In this document: positions 8,646-18,211 of the stretch, one piece after another | How positions within the stretch are numbered: the first letter of the stretch is position 1 | How the letters are laid out: each line of letters starts with the position of its first letter | Source: Bacteroidia bacterium | GTDB lineage: Bacteria; Bacteroidota; Bacteroidia; B-17B0; Aurantibacillaceae | Reading direction: 5' to 3' | DNA: 54,525 nt | Assembly: GCA_022841465.1 (NCBI GenBank) | Contig: JALHRL010000026.1 | Location: forward strand, 1 to 54,525 | The notes under the pieces: generated by a model | The model's database searches: none | What the model was told of the DNA's origin: nothing | Seen by the model: the letters and a program-made list of their open reading frames with translations, nothing else | Program-made: the position numbers and the translations under genes

Positions 8646-9398
8646 TTACCAATCTTTTTCCGGATTAGATTTTGAATAATCATCCTGTTTTTGTTTTCGC
8701 TTATCTTGTGTTTTTTTCTCTGCGTTCATCATGGCTTTCAACAACCTTTCTGCTTCTTCCTTGCTTATTTCATTTTTTTGTTGTTGCTGTTTTTTATCTT
8801 GTTGATTTTGCTGTTGCTGCTTTTGATCTTGGCCACCACCACCCTTGTTATCTTTAGGCTTTCTGTTTTTTAATGCGTAAGCTAAATTATAGCGCGTATC
8901 TTCATCTTTTGGGTTATATTTTAAGGCTTTTTTATAGGCAGTAATTGCCTGATCAAAATCTTTCTTTTGAAGATAACAATTACCAATGTTATGCCACGAC
9001 TTATGAAGTGTATCAATATCAGAAACAGTATTGGCTACAATGGCAAAACTTTGAGCGGCTTCGTCTAAAACCAAATTTGCCAATGAATCAGGGTTTACCT
9101 TTTGATTTCCTTGCATTAAAGCTGCTTTAGAATTTCTAATTTCAAAAGAATTTCTGTAAAGGGCGGCTCCTAAATTATAATGTGCTTTGTAATTAGAAGG
9201 ATTTAGTTTTATAGCTTCGCGATATTCAAAGTTAGCGTGTACATAGTTAGAGTCGTAATAAAGTTTGTTGCCATCATAAACTTTTTTAGTGTCTTTTTGT
9301 GCAAATGAAAAAGCACAAAACAATCCTAGGAATAGAATTAAATTATTCCTAAAACTGTTTAATCTTGTTTTATTTAAACTACTTGGCAGCATTTTCAA
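8646..9398 (-). CDS. batC: BatC-like TPR protein
   Basis: 250 residues. After an N-terminal signal/anchor (LILFLGLFCAFSFAQ) come TPR units (NYKAHYNLGAALYR, WHNIGNCYLQKKDFDQAITA, KYNPKDEDTRYNLAYALKN). A low-complexity Gly/Gln/Lys linker (about 180-210) follows, then the short charged tail EAERLLKAMMNAEKKTQDK that marks BatC proteins. TPR units suggest a scaffold for the complex. The first 20 bases overlap the end of batB. A second ATG at the third codon is equally possible as start. Confidence 0.9.
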   Translation of the reverse strand: MKMLPSSLNKTRLNSFRNNLILFLGLFCAFSFAQKDTKKVYDGNKLYYDSNYVHANFEYREAIKLNPSNYKAHYNLGAALYRNSFEIRNSKAALMQGNQKVNPDSLANLVLDEAAQSFAIVANTVSDIDTLHKSWHNIGNCYLQKKDFDQAITAYKKALKYNPKDEDTRYNLAYALKNRKPKDNKGGGGQDQKQQQQNQQDKKQQQQKNEISKEEAERLLKAMMNAEKKTQDKRKQKQDDYSKSNPEKDW

Positions 9399-10419
9399 AA
9401 AGATTTAATTTTTTAAACCACTCGCTCATGCGCTCACTAATTAAAAATTCAATAACAAATAAAATTAGTGCAAAACCTAAAAACCATTGAAACTGATCTT
9501 CATAATCCGTAAACATTTTTGTGTCAATTTTAGCTTTTTCCAACTCGTCTACCTTGTTTATTATTGCCTTAATTCCTAAATCACTTTGTGTTGCTTGCAC
9601 ATAAACTCCATTTGCTTTTCCTGAAATCTGTTTTAAAACATCTGCGTTTAATTTTGTAATAATTGTTTCTCCGGCTTTATTTTTTCTATAGCCTACAACT
9701 TTTCCGTTTTCAATAAGCGGAATGGGAACACCGTTTAAAGATCCAATACCAATAGTGTTTATCATTATTCCTTTTTGCGCTGCATCTTCAGCTGCTTTTA
9801 CAGCTTCAATTTCATGGTTTTCTCCATCCGTAATTAAAATAATTGCTTTATTTTTTCCTTCATCTTTACCAAATGATTCTACTGCTTTGTTAATGGCGGC
9901 GGCTAAATTTGTTCCTTGAACAGGGACCATTTTAGTATTTATTGAAGATAAAAATAATTTTGCAGCGCTATAATCACTTGTAATAGGTAATTGCACGTAT
10001 GCTTCTCCTGCAAAAATAATTAAGCCTAATCTGTCGCCTTCTAAACCATCAATCATTTTCTCTAATGCGTACTTAGCTCTTTCCAGTCTGTTAGGTTCCA
10101 AGTCCTGCGCCAACATACTATTACTTACATCTAAGCAAACAATTAAATCTGCTCCTTCGCGTTTTACTTCAGATAATTTACTTCCGGTTTGTAAATTACA
10201 CAGTGCTAAAATTAAACTACTAAATGCCAATAAAAATAAAATAATTTTAGTGATTCGTTTACGCGTGCTAACATAAGGCAATAAATTACTTAATAAAGTT
10301 TCATCAGCAAATTTTTTAAGTTTGTTTTTTCTAGATGCAAAATACAAAAGCACAAGCAAAATAAATAGTGCAATTGCAATAAAGCCATAAAAGTATTCAG
10401 TATGTTCAAACTTAAACAT
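9379..10419 (-). CDS. batB: BatB: membrane-anchored von Willebrand factor A protein
   Basis: 346 residues. Two N-terminal membrane helices (about 12-30 and 58-75) are followed by a VWA domain and a C-terminal helix near 310-330. The metal-ion-dependent adhesion site (MIDAS) is intact, with D97-x-S99-x-S101 in CLDVSNSM. Further MIDAS segments GTNLAAAINKA and ILITDGENHE follow. It is paralogous to BatA next to it. VWA domains bind partner proteins through a metal ion, so BatA and BatB are probably the recognition arms of the complex powered by MoxR. The start overlaps the batA stop by one base. Confidence 0.94.
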   Translation of the reverse strand: MFKFEHTEYFYGFIAIALFILLVLLYFASRKNKLKKFADETLLSNLLPYVSTRKRITKIILFLLAFSSLILALCNLQTGSKLSEVKREGADLIVCLDVSNSMLAQDLEPNRLERAKYALEKMIDGLEGDRLGLIIFAGEAYVQLPITSDYSAAKLFLSSINTKMVPVQGTNLAAAINKAVESFGKDEGKNKAIILITDGENHEIEAVKAAEDAAQKGIMINTIGIGSLNGVPIPLIENGKVVGYRKNKAGETIITKLNADVLKQISGKANGVYVQATQSDLGIKAIINKVDELEKAKIDTKMFTDYEDQFQWFLGFALILFVIEFLISERMSEWFKKLNLFENAAK

Positions 10420-11429
10420 TATGGTATATTTCTAAATATGGTAAAACGTAAAACAAATTCTAAAAATAAAAACAATGCTGCAGCAATAGCAAATGGTAAA
10501 AAATGCTCTGCTTTATTAGTAAAACTTTTTTCACTAACAATGGTTTTTTCCATTTTATCAATTTCCTTATAAATAGTAATTAAACTTTTTTTATCAGTTG
10601 CTCTAAAATATTTTCCTCCGGTCATGTCGGCAATTTCTGTCATCACTTTTTCGTCAATTTCCACATCTATATAATCGTACTCATACTCTCCCTGTGCATA
10701 CATAGCAACAGGTTGTAAAGCTTTACCTTTAGAGCCAACCCCTATACAATAAACTCTTACACCAAATGTTTTGGCTAACTCTCCGGCTGTTAAAGGTGCT
10801 ACTTCTCCCATGTTATTAACACCGTCACTTATTAAAATAACAACTTTGCTTTTTGCTTTACTGTCTTTTATTCGTGCAACAGAGTTTGCTAAACCTAAAC
10901 CAATTGCTGTACCTTGATCTAACATTCCGGCTTTAACTTCATTAAACATATTATTAAGAACTTTATGATCGCTGGTTACCGGACATTGAGTAAAAGCTTC
11001 GCCACCAAAAATTACCAATCCAATTCTATCATTTGGTCTTGCTCCAATAAAATCTATTAAAACATCTTTTGCTACTTCTAATCTGTTTGGTTTAAAATCC
11101 TTTGCCAACATAGATAAAGAAATATCTAAACTTAATACAATATCAATTCCTTCGGTTTTAGAATCTTTCCAACTGCTTCTTGATTGTGGACGAGCCAATG
11201 CAATAATTATAAAACCTATACCTAATAATCTAAAAGCTATTAAAGTATGACGTAACTTTACTTTTATTGAAGCTTTTACACCTTCTAATAGCGAGAAGGA
11301 AGAAAACTGAAGTTCGCTTTCGCGATATTTATTCTTATAGATATACCAAAAAAGTAATCCCGGTATTAATAATAATAACCAGAACCAATGTTTTTCGGCA
11401 AATTGTATATCTCCTAAAAATTCTGTCAC
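10419..11429 (-). CDS. batA: BatA: membrane-anchored von Willebrand factor A protein
   Basis: 336 residues with the same plan as BatB: N-terminal helices (about 14-32 and 62-80), a VWA domain and a C-terminal helix. MIDAS residues D102-x-S104-x-S106 (LDISLSM), the GTAIGLGLANSVA segment and ILISDGVNN are all present. The C-terminal membrane helix lies near residues 312-330. It overlaps the upstream gene's stop by 4 bases (ATGA) and touches batB, so it is tightly coupled to both. Confidence 0.94.
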   Translation of the reverse strand: MTEFLGDIQFAEKHWFWLLLLIPGLLFWYIYKNKYRESELQFSSFSLLEGVKASIKVKLRHTLIAFRLLGIGFIIIALARPQSRSSWKDSKTEGIDIVLSLDISLSMLAKDFKPNRLEVAKDVLIDFIGARPNDRIGLVIFGGEAFTQCPVTSDHKVLNNMFNEVKAGMLDQGTAIGLGLANSVARIKDSKAKSKVVILISDGVNNMGEVAPLTAGELAKTFGVRVYCIGVGSKGKALQPVAMYAQGEYEYDYIDVEIDEKVMTEIADMTGGKYFRATDKKSLITIYKEIDKMEKTIVSEKSFTNKAEHFLPFAIAAALFLFLEFVLRFTIFRNIP

Positions 11430-12427
11430 GGTTGCTTCGGGGTTATTTCATTTGTGTTTTCTATTACTTCATACACTTCTTCGCGCTTTGTTCCATTTAC
11501 AAAATCAAATGCATTGTTAAGTGTTAAAAGGTGTTCTTGCTCAACAGGAATTAATTTTGCGAATTTTACAAAATCGCTTAATACTAAAATTTGCTTCATT
11601 CTATCTGAACTTGCAGCATCAATTACTTGGCTGCGCATAATAGATAAAATTTCATCGGTGGTGCTTTCAAGTGCTAATACACCATATCTCTCTTCAATGT
11701 ATAAACGAATGGTATCAGCAATTTGCGAATAATATTCTTTGTACTTCCCATCTTTCCAAATTTGAGTTTCCTTAATTTTTTCAAGTGCAGCTAAGGCTGT
11801 TATATGTGCCGGTATTTTTGGTTTTTCGGGTTCCAATAATTGTTCTTTTCTTTTTTTATTAATTGTATAAATAACATAAAAGATTATTGTACCCAATAAA
11901 ATACCAACTATAAATAAATAGATATAATTTTCGTACCAACGCCAATTAAAGGGTTCAGTAAAAGGTTCTTTAATATCCTTTGTTTTAGTTAAACTGGTAT
12001 CAGTTGGTACAGTATGAACCTCCAATAAAAGGGCTTCTGTATATTTTACATTAACTGTATCGTCGTTAATAATAAACTTAAATGGAGCAATTGCAAAATA
12101 ACCACTATCGTAAGCACTAATAACAATTTGCTGATGCTGTAAAATTAAGTTGGGATTTGCTCTATCGGGGGTTGCGGTATCGATTGGTGTGGCAGAAATT
12201 ACTTCAATTTTTTCAGTAATGGTATCGCCAATACTTGGCCATTGAATTTTAATGGGGCCGATGTTTGGATTATATTTTACATACAAATCTAGTTTTACTT
12301 GTTCGCCAATTCTAATTTTTGAAGAATCTAATATGGCGTTTACTTGCACGTCTTGAGCAGAGACTTTTAACCCCGCAAAAGCAAGCAATAACAAAAAAAC
12401 AAATTGAGTATGTAATTTTAAACGCAT
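11426..12427 (-). CDS. Bat-operon accessory membrane protein (beta domain, TM, helical tail)
   Basis: 333 residues. Signal peptide (about 1-24, ending KVSAQ), a periplasmic beta-rich domain that resembles a single BatD-type Ig unit (DSSKIRIGEQVKLDLYVKY), one membrane helix (about 170-190, YIYLFIVGILLGTIIFYVIY) and a cytoplasmic helical domain. The layout resembles a shortened BatD plus a DUF4381-like tail. It sits between the DUF58 gene and batA, the usual position for such genes in Bacteroidota operons. A role as a membrane linker between cytoplasmic and periplasmic parts of the machine is inference. It shares one base with the DUF58 stop. Confidence 0.8.
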   Translation of the reverse strand: MRLKLHTQFVFLLLLAFAGLKVSAQDVQVNAILDSSKIRIGEQVKLDLYVKYNPNIGPIKIQWPSIGDTITEKIEVISATPIDTATPDRANPNLILQHQQIVISAYDSGYFAIAPFKFIINDDTVNVKYTEALLLEVHTVPTDTSLTKTKDIKEPFTEPFNWRWYENYIYLFIVGILLGTIIFYVIYTINKKRKEQLLEPEKPKIPAHITALAALEKIKETQIWKDGKYKEYYSQIADTIRLYIEERYGVLALESTTDEILSIMRSQVIDAASSDRMKQILVLSDFVKFAKLIPVEQEHLLTLNNAFDFVNGTKREEVYEVIENTNEITPKQP

Positions 12428-13293
12428 TATCTCTTTTTAAATAAATTCATTAAAGGTTTAATGTAACTTTCGTTTGTATAAACAGCTGTTGCATCTACTC
12501 CGCTTCTATTAAAAACGTCTTTTAATTCTGCTTCATATTTCATTCTATTAACCGCGAATTGCTTCCTAAAATCTTTATTACTTGTATCAATCCATGCCGT
12601 TTTACCGGTTTCGTTATCTTTTAGTTTAATTAAACCCACATCGGGTAATTCTAATTCTGTTTTATCTATTATTCTTAATGCAACTAAATCATGTCGTTTG
12701 TTACTTATTTTCAAAGCATCAGTATAATTAAACGGTGCTTGAAAATCGCTTAGTAAAAAAGCAATTGATCTTTTTTTAATGGCATTGGTAAGAAATTTTA
12801 ACGGGACTTCAATATTTGTACCTTTTTCTGTTGGAGAAAAGTTTAATAACTCTCTAATTATTCTTAATACATGAGATTTTCCTTTTTTTGGAGGAATAAA
12901 CTTTTCTATTTTATCGCTAAAGAAAATAATTCCTATCTTATCATTATTGGTAGATGCAGAAAAAGCAATTACAGCACACAACTCTGTAATTAAATCTTTT
13001 TTAAACTTTTCGCGTGTTCCAAATAATCCACTTGCACTTACATCAACCAAAAGCATTACACTTAATTCACGTTCTTCTTCAAAAACTTTTACAAAGGGTG
13101 TATTAAACCTAGCGGTAACATTCCAATCTATTGAGCGAACGTCATCTCCCGGTGTGTATTCCCTCACTTCCGAAAAAGCCATACCTCTACCTTTAAAAGC
13201 ACTGTGGTACTCGCCAGAAAAAATCTGTCGACTTAACCCACGTGTTTTAATTTCTATTTTTCTTACTTTTTTAAGTAATTCAGAGGTTTCCAT
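12427..13293 (-). CDS. DUF58 domain protein
   Basis: 288 residues, cytoplasmic. The DUF58 signature REYTPGDDVRSIDWNVTAR is at about 44-62. A VWA-like fold follows, with a partial MIDAS (VDVSASG, about 83-89) and IGIIFFSDKIEKFIPPKKG. DUF58 genes almost always accompany MoxR AAA+ ATPases and are presumed to be substrate or adaptor proteins of that ATPase. It lies immediately downstream of the transglutaminase-like gene with no gap. Confidence 0.93.
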   Translation of the reverse strand: METSELLKKVRKIEIKTRGLSRQIFSGEYHSAFKGRGMAFSEVREYTPGDDVRSIDWNVTARFNTPFVKVFEEERELSVMLLVDVSASGLFGTREKFKKDLITELCAVIAFSASTNNDKIGIIFFSDKIEKFIPPKKGKSHVLRIIRELLNFSPTEKGTNIEVPLKFLTNAIKKRSIAFLLSDFQAPFNYTDALKISNKRHDLVALRIIDKTELELPDVGLIKLKDNETGKTAWIDTSNKDFRKQFAVNRMKYEAELKDVFNRSGVDATAVYTNESYIKPLMNLFKKR

Positions 13294-14595
13294 TTATACG
13301 CTTATTGCTTTTCTTCTTTTACTTAAACTATTTAATGCCATTATTAATTTAATTACAACCACAAACAACCAAGTATAAAAAACAAGCAAAGAAGTTTTGT
13401 AGGTATATAATTTTAAATAATGTTTACTGTTATCTATTTTTTTATTTCCACTATAGTAGGTTCCGTAATGACTGCTTTCACTCAAGTACTCCTTAAATGT
13501 TTCGGAAAAATTCATTTGCTCATTAATATCCTCCTTTATAGCATAAATTTCTGCCGTAGGCTTAAAATGCATTTTTTCTGATGAATTCATTTTTGAAAAT
13601 GGGACAACATTAAAATCAGAAAAAACAGAATCGGGAGTTAATACAAAAATATCGCTGTTAAAACCAGATAAATTAGCATTAAATATTTCAATTGAATTTA
13701 GCGGATAACCTTCCTTATTTACAATAGCCAATTTATTAGAAGTTAAATCAACCATCACCCACTTCCCTTGCTCTTTAATAAAACTCTCGTTAAAAACATG
13801 GCCCGAAATCCCCGTATAATCAATCCATCCGGCAACCCCCATTTTTCTGGTTGGAATTCCTGCAACATTTGCGAATAAATGATAGATGTCGGAATAATTA
13901 GCGCAGTCTACTTCATCTTTGCCACTTAAAGCTAATTTATATTGTGCCAAAGGTGTTGTTTTTTTAATTTCCTCTGAGGGCGCACCTTCGTGTGGTTTTA
14001 ATTTTTTTGATAAAAACAAACCAATAGAAAGAAGTTTGCCTTGGCTATCGGCAGTATCTGAAATACGTATTTCATTTTTTAAGATTTCAGCAACTTGTTT
14101 TTTTTCATCTTCTGTAATTTTTGATGAAAGTTTACACCAGCGATTGTATGAAAATAAATTTCTATCGTACATTGGCATGTTTGATGAAACAATACTTAAA
14201 CCTTTGTCGCTTACGTTGTATTCAACACTAAATTTAAAATCTTGAAAAGAGGATGAATTAATAGTAAATGAATTTATTCCATTCGTAAGTTTTACAATTG
14301 GGTAAGTACTGTTTATTATTTCGTAACTGTTTGAATCTTGAATATTCCAACTGGTATTTGCTGGTGTTGGAGCAATTTTAATTACTAACGAATCGCCTTC
14401 CTTTTTCTGAAAACCAACAACGCGACTTGCCTCCTCTACCATGTAAAACTCATTGTAGTTAAGAGCATCCGTAAACTGGTAACCGTTAAATCTATTGATA
14501 TACATATATCGGTTTACAAAAAAAAGTGCAACAACAATTAAGGTGAATAAAAAAAAGAAAATATTATTCTTTATTATCTTTAAGGCGCTTATCAC
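13294..14595 (-). CDS. Membrane-anchored transglutaminase-like protein
   Basis: 433 residues. There is an N-terminal membrane helix (about 11-30) and a C-terminal helix (about 402-422). Between them is an extracytoplasmic region with a transglutaminase-like/papain-fold core and an intact triad: C231 in VDCANYSD, H266 in GHVFNE and D283 in MVDLTS. The sequence between Cys and His (HLFANVAGIPTRKMG) is typical of the family. The activity could be peptide cleavage or crosslinking. Transglutaminase genes accompany MoxR-DUF58 pairs in other bacterial groups, but they are not a standard member of the BatABCDE operon. The start overlaps moxR by 4 bases. Confidence 0.85.
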   Translation of the reverse strand: MISALKIIKNNIFFFLFTLIVVALFFVNRYMYINRFNGYQFTDALNYNEFYMVEEASRVVGFQKKEGDSLVIKIAPTPANTSWNIQDSNSYEIINSTYPIVKLTNGINSFTINSSSFQDFKFSVEYNVSDKGLSIVSSNMPMYDRNLFSYNRWCKLSSKITEDEKKQVAEILKNEIRISDTADSQGKLLSIGLFLSKKLKPHEGAPSEEIKKTTPLAQYKLALSGKDEVDCANYSDIYHLFANVAGIPTRKMGVAGWIDYTGISGHVFNESFIKEQGKWVMVDLTSNKLAIVNKEGYPLNSIEIFNANLSGFNSDIFVLTPDSVFSDFNVVPFSKMNSSEKMHFKPTAEIYAIKEDINEQMNFSETFKEYLSESSHYGTYYSGNKKIDNSKHYLKLYTYKTSLLVFYTWLFVVVIKLIMALNSLSKRRKAISV

Positions 14596-15581
14596 GGCAC
14601 TTCAATAGTGTTTAAAATCTCATTGATAATATGTTCTGAAGTAATATTTTCTGCTTCTGCCTCGTAAGTTAAGCCAATACGATGGCGCATTACATCTGTA
14701 CAAATTGCACGCACATCTTCAGGTATTACATAGCCACGTCTTTTTATAAACGCATAAGCCTTTGCTGCCAATGCAAGATTAATAGATGCTCTTGGTGAAC
14801 CTCCGTAAGAAATTAATCCGTTGAACTTTTCTAACTTATGCTCTTTAGGAAAACGAGTAGCAAAAACAATATCTACAATATAACGCTCAATTTTTTCATC
14901 CATGTAAACATCCTTTACCACCGTTCTTGCTTTTAATATTGTTTCAGGATTTAAAACAGTATTTGGCGTTGGCATTCCGGTTGGCGAAATATTTGATGCA
15001 ATAATTTTACGCTCATCTTCTTTGGTTGGATAGCCAATTACAACCTTCAACATAAAACGATCCATTTGTGCTTCCGGTAAAGGATAAGTTCCTTCTTGCT
15101 CAACTGGGTTTTGTGTTGCTAAAACTAAAAAAGGATTAGGTAATTTAAATGTTTCTTCTCCAATGGTAACTTGTTTTTCTTGCATGGCCTCTAACAAAGC
15201 CGATTGTACTTTTGCCGGAGCACGGTTAATTTCATCGGCCAAAACAAAATTCGCAAAAATGGGCCCCTTCTTAATTGAAAAAGCTTCTTGCTTTTGATTA
15301 TAAATCATTGTACCAATAACATCGGCCGGTAATAAATCGGGCGTAAATTGAATACGACTAAATTTTGCATCAACACATTTTGCCAAAGTATTAATAGCTA
15401 AAGTTTTTGCTAAACCCGGAACACCTTCTAATAAAATATGGCCGTTACTTAACAAGCCAATTAAAAGACGTTCAACCATTGTTTTCTGGCCAACAATTAC
15501 TTTGTCCATCTCAACATTTAGCAGATCAACAAATGCACTTTCGCGTTGAATGCGTTCGTTAATTTCATTTATATCTATCAT
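14592..15581 (-). CDS. moxR: MoxR-family AAA+ ATPase
   Basis: 329 residues. Walker A GVPGLAKT (53-60), Walker B with D116-E117 in LADEINRAPAKVQSALLEAMQE, sensor and arginine segments through PEAQMDRFMLKV, and a C-terminal lid domain. It should be the ATP-driven chaperone of the downstream machine and is the first gene of the nine-gene operon. The upstream region has a degenerate -7 box (TAACTTTA, minus strand, 15614-15607). Confidence 0.95.
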   Translation of the reverse strand: MIDINEINERIQRESAFVDLLNVEMDKVIVGQKTMVERLLIGLLSNGHILLEGVPGLAKTLAINTLAKCVDAKFSRIQFTPDLLPADVIGTMIYNQKQEAFSIKKGPIFANFVLADEINRAPAKVQSALLEAMQEKQVTIGEETFKLPNPFLVLATQNPVEQEGTYPLPEAQMDRFMLKVVIGYPTKEDERKIIASNISPTGMPTPNTVLNPETILKARTVVKDVYMDEKIERYIVDIVFATRFPKEHKLEKFNGLISYGGSPRASINLALAAKAYAFIKRRGYVIPEDVRAICTDVMRHRIGLTYEAEAENITSEHIINEILNTIEVP

Positions 15582-15606
15582 AAAAAGGAGTTGTGTGAAT
15601 GAGTCG

Positions 15607-15614
15607 TAAAGTTA
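15607..15614 (-). promoter_or_regulatory. Possible -7 box for the Bat operon
   Basis: TAACTTTA on the minus strand, one mismatch from TAnnTTTG, 25 bases before the moxR ATG. TTTG at 15634-15631 is at a short 16-base spacing. A weak call, supported mainly by position. Confidence 0.3.
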
Positions 15615-15725
15615 GTAATGATGCGGTTTTCAAAGGGATTTGGCGCTGTTAAAATATGTTAACCAAATAAGCGGTTTGCCTTGTGTCAAAAGGCAATAGA
15701 ATTAGGTTAATTAGCCCATTTTAAG

Positions 15726-15733
15726 TACTTTTG
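15726..15733 (+). promoter_or_regulatory. -7 box for ornithine aminotransferase
   Basis: TACTTTTG, a full match to TAnnTTTG, 26 bases before the ATG at 15760. No convincing -33 element was found. Confidence 0.45.
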
Positions 15734-15759
15734 ATTTTTACGTATTAACTTTATTTACC

Positions 15760-16989
15760 ATGATGGAAACTATGACAAGGAGCGAAACTTTAATACAATT
15801 AGAAGAACAATTTGGTGCCCATAATTACCACCCCATACCTGTTGTGTTAGAAAAAGGAGAAGGCGTTTTTGTTTGGGACGTGGATGGAAAAAAATACTTC
15901 GATTTTCTATCGGCTTACAGTGCAGTTAACCAAGGTCATTGTCACCCACGATTAATTAAAGTATTAACGGAACAAGCTAAAAAAATCACATTAACATCGC
16001 GTGCATTTTACAACTCAACTTTAGGTGAATACGAAAAGTTTATCACACAATACTTTGGATACGATAAAGTGTTGCCCATGAATACCGGAGTAGAAGGAGG
16101 AGAAACCGCAATTAAATTGGCGCGCAGATGGGCTTATGATGTAAAAGGAATTAAAGAAAATGAAGCGAAAATAATTTTTGCTGAAGGAAATTTTTGGGGA
16201 CGTACATTGGCTGCAATTTCAGCAAGCACCGACCCCAGCAGCTTTAAAGGCTTTGGTCCTTACATGCCGGGATACATTACTGTACCGTACAATAATTTAG
16301 TTGAACTTGAAAAAGCAATGCAAGATAAAAATGTTGCAGCTTTTATGGTAGAACCCATACAAGGTGAAGCAGGAGTGTTAGTACCAGACGATGGGTATTT
16401 AAAAAACGTAAGAGTCTTGTGCGATAAATACAATGTTTTATTTATTGCCGATGAAGTACAAACAGGTTTGTGCCGTACCGGAAAAATGCTGGCATGCGAC
16501 CATGAAAATGTAAAACCTGATATTTTAATATTAGCAAAAGCATTAAGCGGAGGGATACTGCCTGTTAGTGCTGTACTTGCAAACAATGAAATTATGCTCA
16601 CTATAAAACCCGGAGAGCACGGAAGCACTTATGGCGGAAATCCTTTGGCGTGTGTAGTTGCCATGGAAGCTTTAAAAATATTGAAAGAGGAAAAGCTGGC
16701 CGAAAACGCGGAAGAACTAGGGAAAGTGTTACGTGACGAATTAAACAAGATTAAAGCTGAATGCGATGTAATTACTGCTGTTAGAGGAAAGGGGTTGTTG
16801 AACGCAATTGTTATTAAAGAAAAAAACGGGAAAACGGCTTGGGATGTTTGTTTGCAATTAGCAGAAAACGGCTTGTTGGCTAAACCTACCCATGGTGATA
16901 TTATTAGGTTTGCTCCGCCTCTGGTAATTAATAAGGAACAATTAATGGAATGCGTTGCCATTATTAGAAAAGTAATTTTAAATTTCTAA
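15760..16989 (+). CDS. rocD: Ornithine--oxo-acid transaminase
   Basis: PLP-dependent class III aminotransferase that moves the delta-amino group of ornithine to 2-oxoglutarate, giving glutamate semialdehyde (arginine/proline metabolism). 409 residues, the family norm. The N-terminal block [12 protein letters not shown] and [15 protein letters not shown] are diagnostic of ornithine aminotransferases. The PLP-binding D231 is in ADEVQTG, the Schiff-base lysine is K260 in LAKALSGG, and [12 protein letters not shown] closes the active site. ATGs at codons 1, 2 and 5 are possible starts. It appears monocistronic or co-transcribed with the methyltransferase 25 bases downstream. Confidence 0.95.
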   Translation: MMETMTRSETLIQLEEQFGAHNYHPIPVVLEKGEGVFVWDVDGKKYFDFLSAYSAVNQGHCHPRLIKVLTEQAKKITLTSRAFYNSTLGEYEKFITQYFGYDKVLPMNTGVEGGETAIKLARRWAYDVKGIKENEAKIIFAEGNFWGRTLAAISASTDPSSFKGFGPYMPGYITVPYNNLVELEKAMQDKNVAAFMVEPIQGEAGVLVPDDGYLKNVRVLCDKYNVLFIADEVQTGLCRTGKMLACDHENVKPDILILAKALSGGILPVSAVLANNEIMLTIKPGEHGSTYGGNPLACVVAMEALKILKEEKLAENAEELGKVLRDELNKIKAECDVITAVRGKGLLNAIVIKEKNGKTAWDVCLQLAENGLLAKPTHGDIIRFAPPLVINKEQLMECVAIIRKVILNF

Positions 16990-17014
16990 ATTTTATTAAT
17001 CATTTAAAATTGCC

Positions 17015-18211
17015 ATGCTGTACAACTTTAGCCATACCGGCGATTTTGAAATGAAAGCCACCACCTTTTTTGGTTTAGAAGAACTATTAGAAGGAGAATT
17101 AAAAAAACTTGGCGCAAAAAACACACAGCCATTTAAACGCGGCGTAAGCTTTACCGGCGATTTGGGTTTTCTTTATAAAGCTAACCTTTGTTTACGAACA
17201 GCCTTAAAAATATTAATTCCCATTCATAGCTTTAAAGCTAACAACAACGATAGTTTTTACGAAGGAATTAATGAAATTGCCTGGGAAAAATTTATTACCT
17301 ATAACGATACATTAAAAATAGAATGTGTAGTTAACTCCGATAATTTTGATCATAGTTTGTTTATGGCACAAAAAGCCAAAGATGCCATTGTTGATCGGTT
17401 TAGAAAAAGATACGGAAAACGCCCCAGTGTTGATTTGGTTTTTCCAACATTAAGAATTTACATTCATATTTTTAGAGATGAAATAAGTGTTAGTATAGAT
17501 AGCAGTGGCGAACTTTTATATAAAAGAGGTTACAGAACCGATACAAACAAAGCCCCTATTAATGAAATTTTAGGAGCAGCCCTTGTAATGTTAAGCAATT
17601 GGCAACCTCATCAATTATTAATAGATGGTATGTGTGGAAGTGGTACTATTGCAATTGAAGCAGCTCTTTATGCAAACAACATTCCACCCGGAATTTTTAG
17701 AAAAGAATTTGCTTTTATGCGGTGGAAAAATTATGATCAGGCTTTATTTGATTTAATTACAGAAAGTGCCGTTGCAAAAATAAAAGAAAACGATTTAAAT
17801 ATTATTGCCAACGATATTTACGAACCTACCTTAAAAAAAATGATGGTGAATTTAAAAAACGCCAAGCTGGAAGATATTATTCAGATAAGTAACAAATCAT
17901 TTTTTGATATAAGCACAGAAAAAAAATCAGGGGTAATTATTTTAAACCCTCCCTACGGAGAACGCATAGAAAAACAAGAAATAACACAGTTTTACAAAGA
18001 GATTGGCGATAAACTAAAAAAAGATTTCAGTGGTTTTACCTGTTGGATTATTACCAGTAGCATGGAGGGATTCAAAAATATTGGATTACGTCCTACCAGA
18101 AAAATTACACTTTTTAATGGTTCATTAGAGTGTAAGTATTTAAAATACGAACTTTACGAAGGAAGTAAAAAAGGAAAATATATTTCCAATAGCTCAGATT
18201 CGGGCAATTAA
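17015..18211 (+). CDS. THUMP-domain 23S rRNA methyltransferase (RlmL-like)
   Basis: 398 residues. The N-terminal FFGLEELLEGELKKLGA motif and a THUMP RNA-binding domain (about 50-165) precede a class I SAM methyltransferase domain (about 170-385). The latter has the SAM motif DGMCGSGTIAIEAAL and the catalytic NPPYGER motif. The protein matches the N-terminal half of E. coli RlmL, which makes m2G2445 in 23S rRNA; the RlmK half is absent, as is common in Bacteroidota. The ATG at codon 13 (17051) is an alternative start that fits many homologues. The last 18 bases overlap the convergent punA gene. Confidence 0.88.
   Translation: MLYNFSHTGDFEMKATTFFGLEELLEGELKKLGAKNTQPFKRGVSFTGDLGFLYKANLCLRTALKILIPIHSFKANNNDSFYEGINEIAWEKFITYNDTLKIECVVNSDNFDHSLFMAQKAKDAIVDRFRKRYGKRPSVDLVFPTLRIYIHIFRDEISVSIDSSGELLYKRGYRTDTNKAPINEILGAALVMLSNWQPHQLLIDGMCGSGTIAIEAALYANNIPPGIFRKEFAFMRWKNYDQALFDLITESAVAKIKENDLNIIANDIYEPTLKKMMVNLKNAKLEDIIQISNKSFFDISTEKKSGVIILNPPYGERIEKQEITQFYKEIGDKLKKDFSGFTCWIITSSMEGFKNIGLRPTRKITLFNGSLECKYLKYELYEGSKKGKYISNSSDSGN

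Noticed and set aside
8770-8850. Gln-rich low-complexity tract as a frameshift or pseudogene sign in batC
   Set aside because: The frame is intact and Gln/Lys-rich linkers before the conserved tail are usual for BatC.
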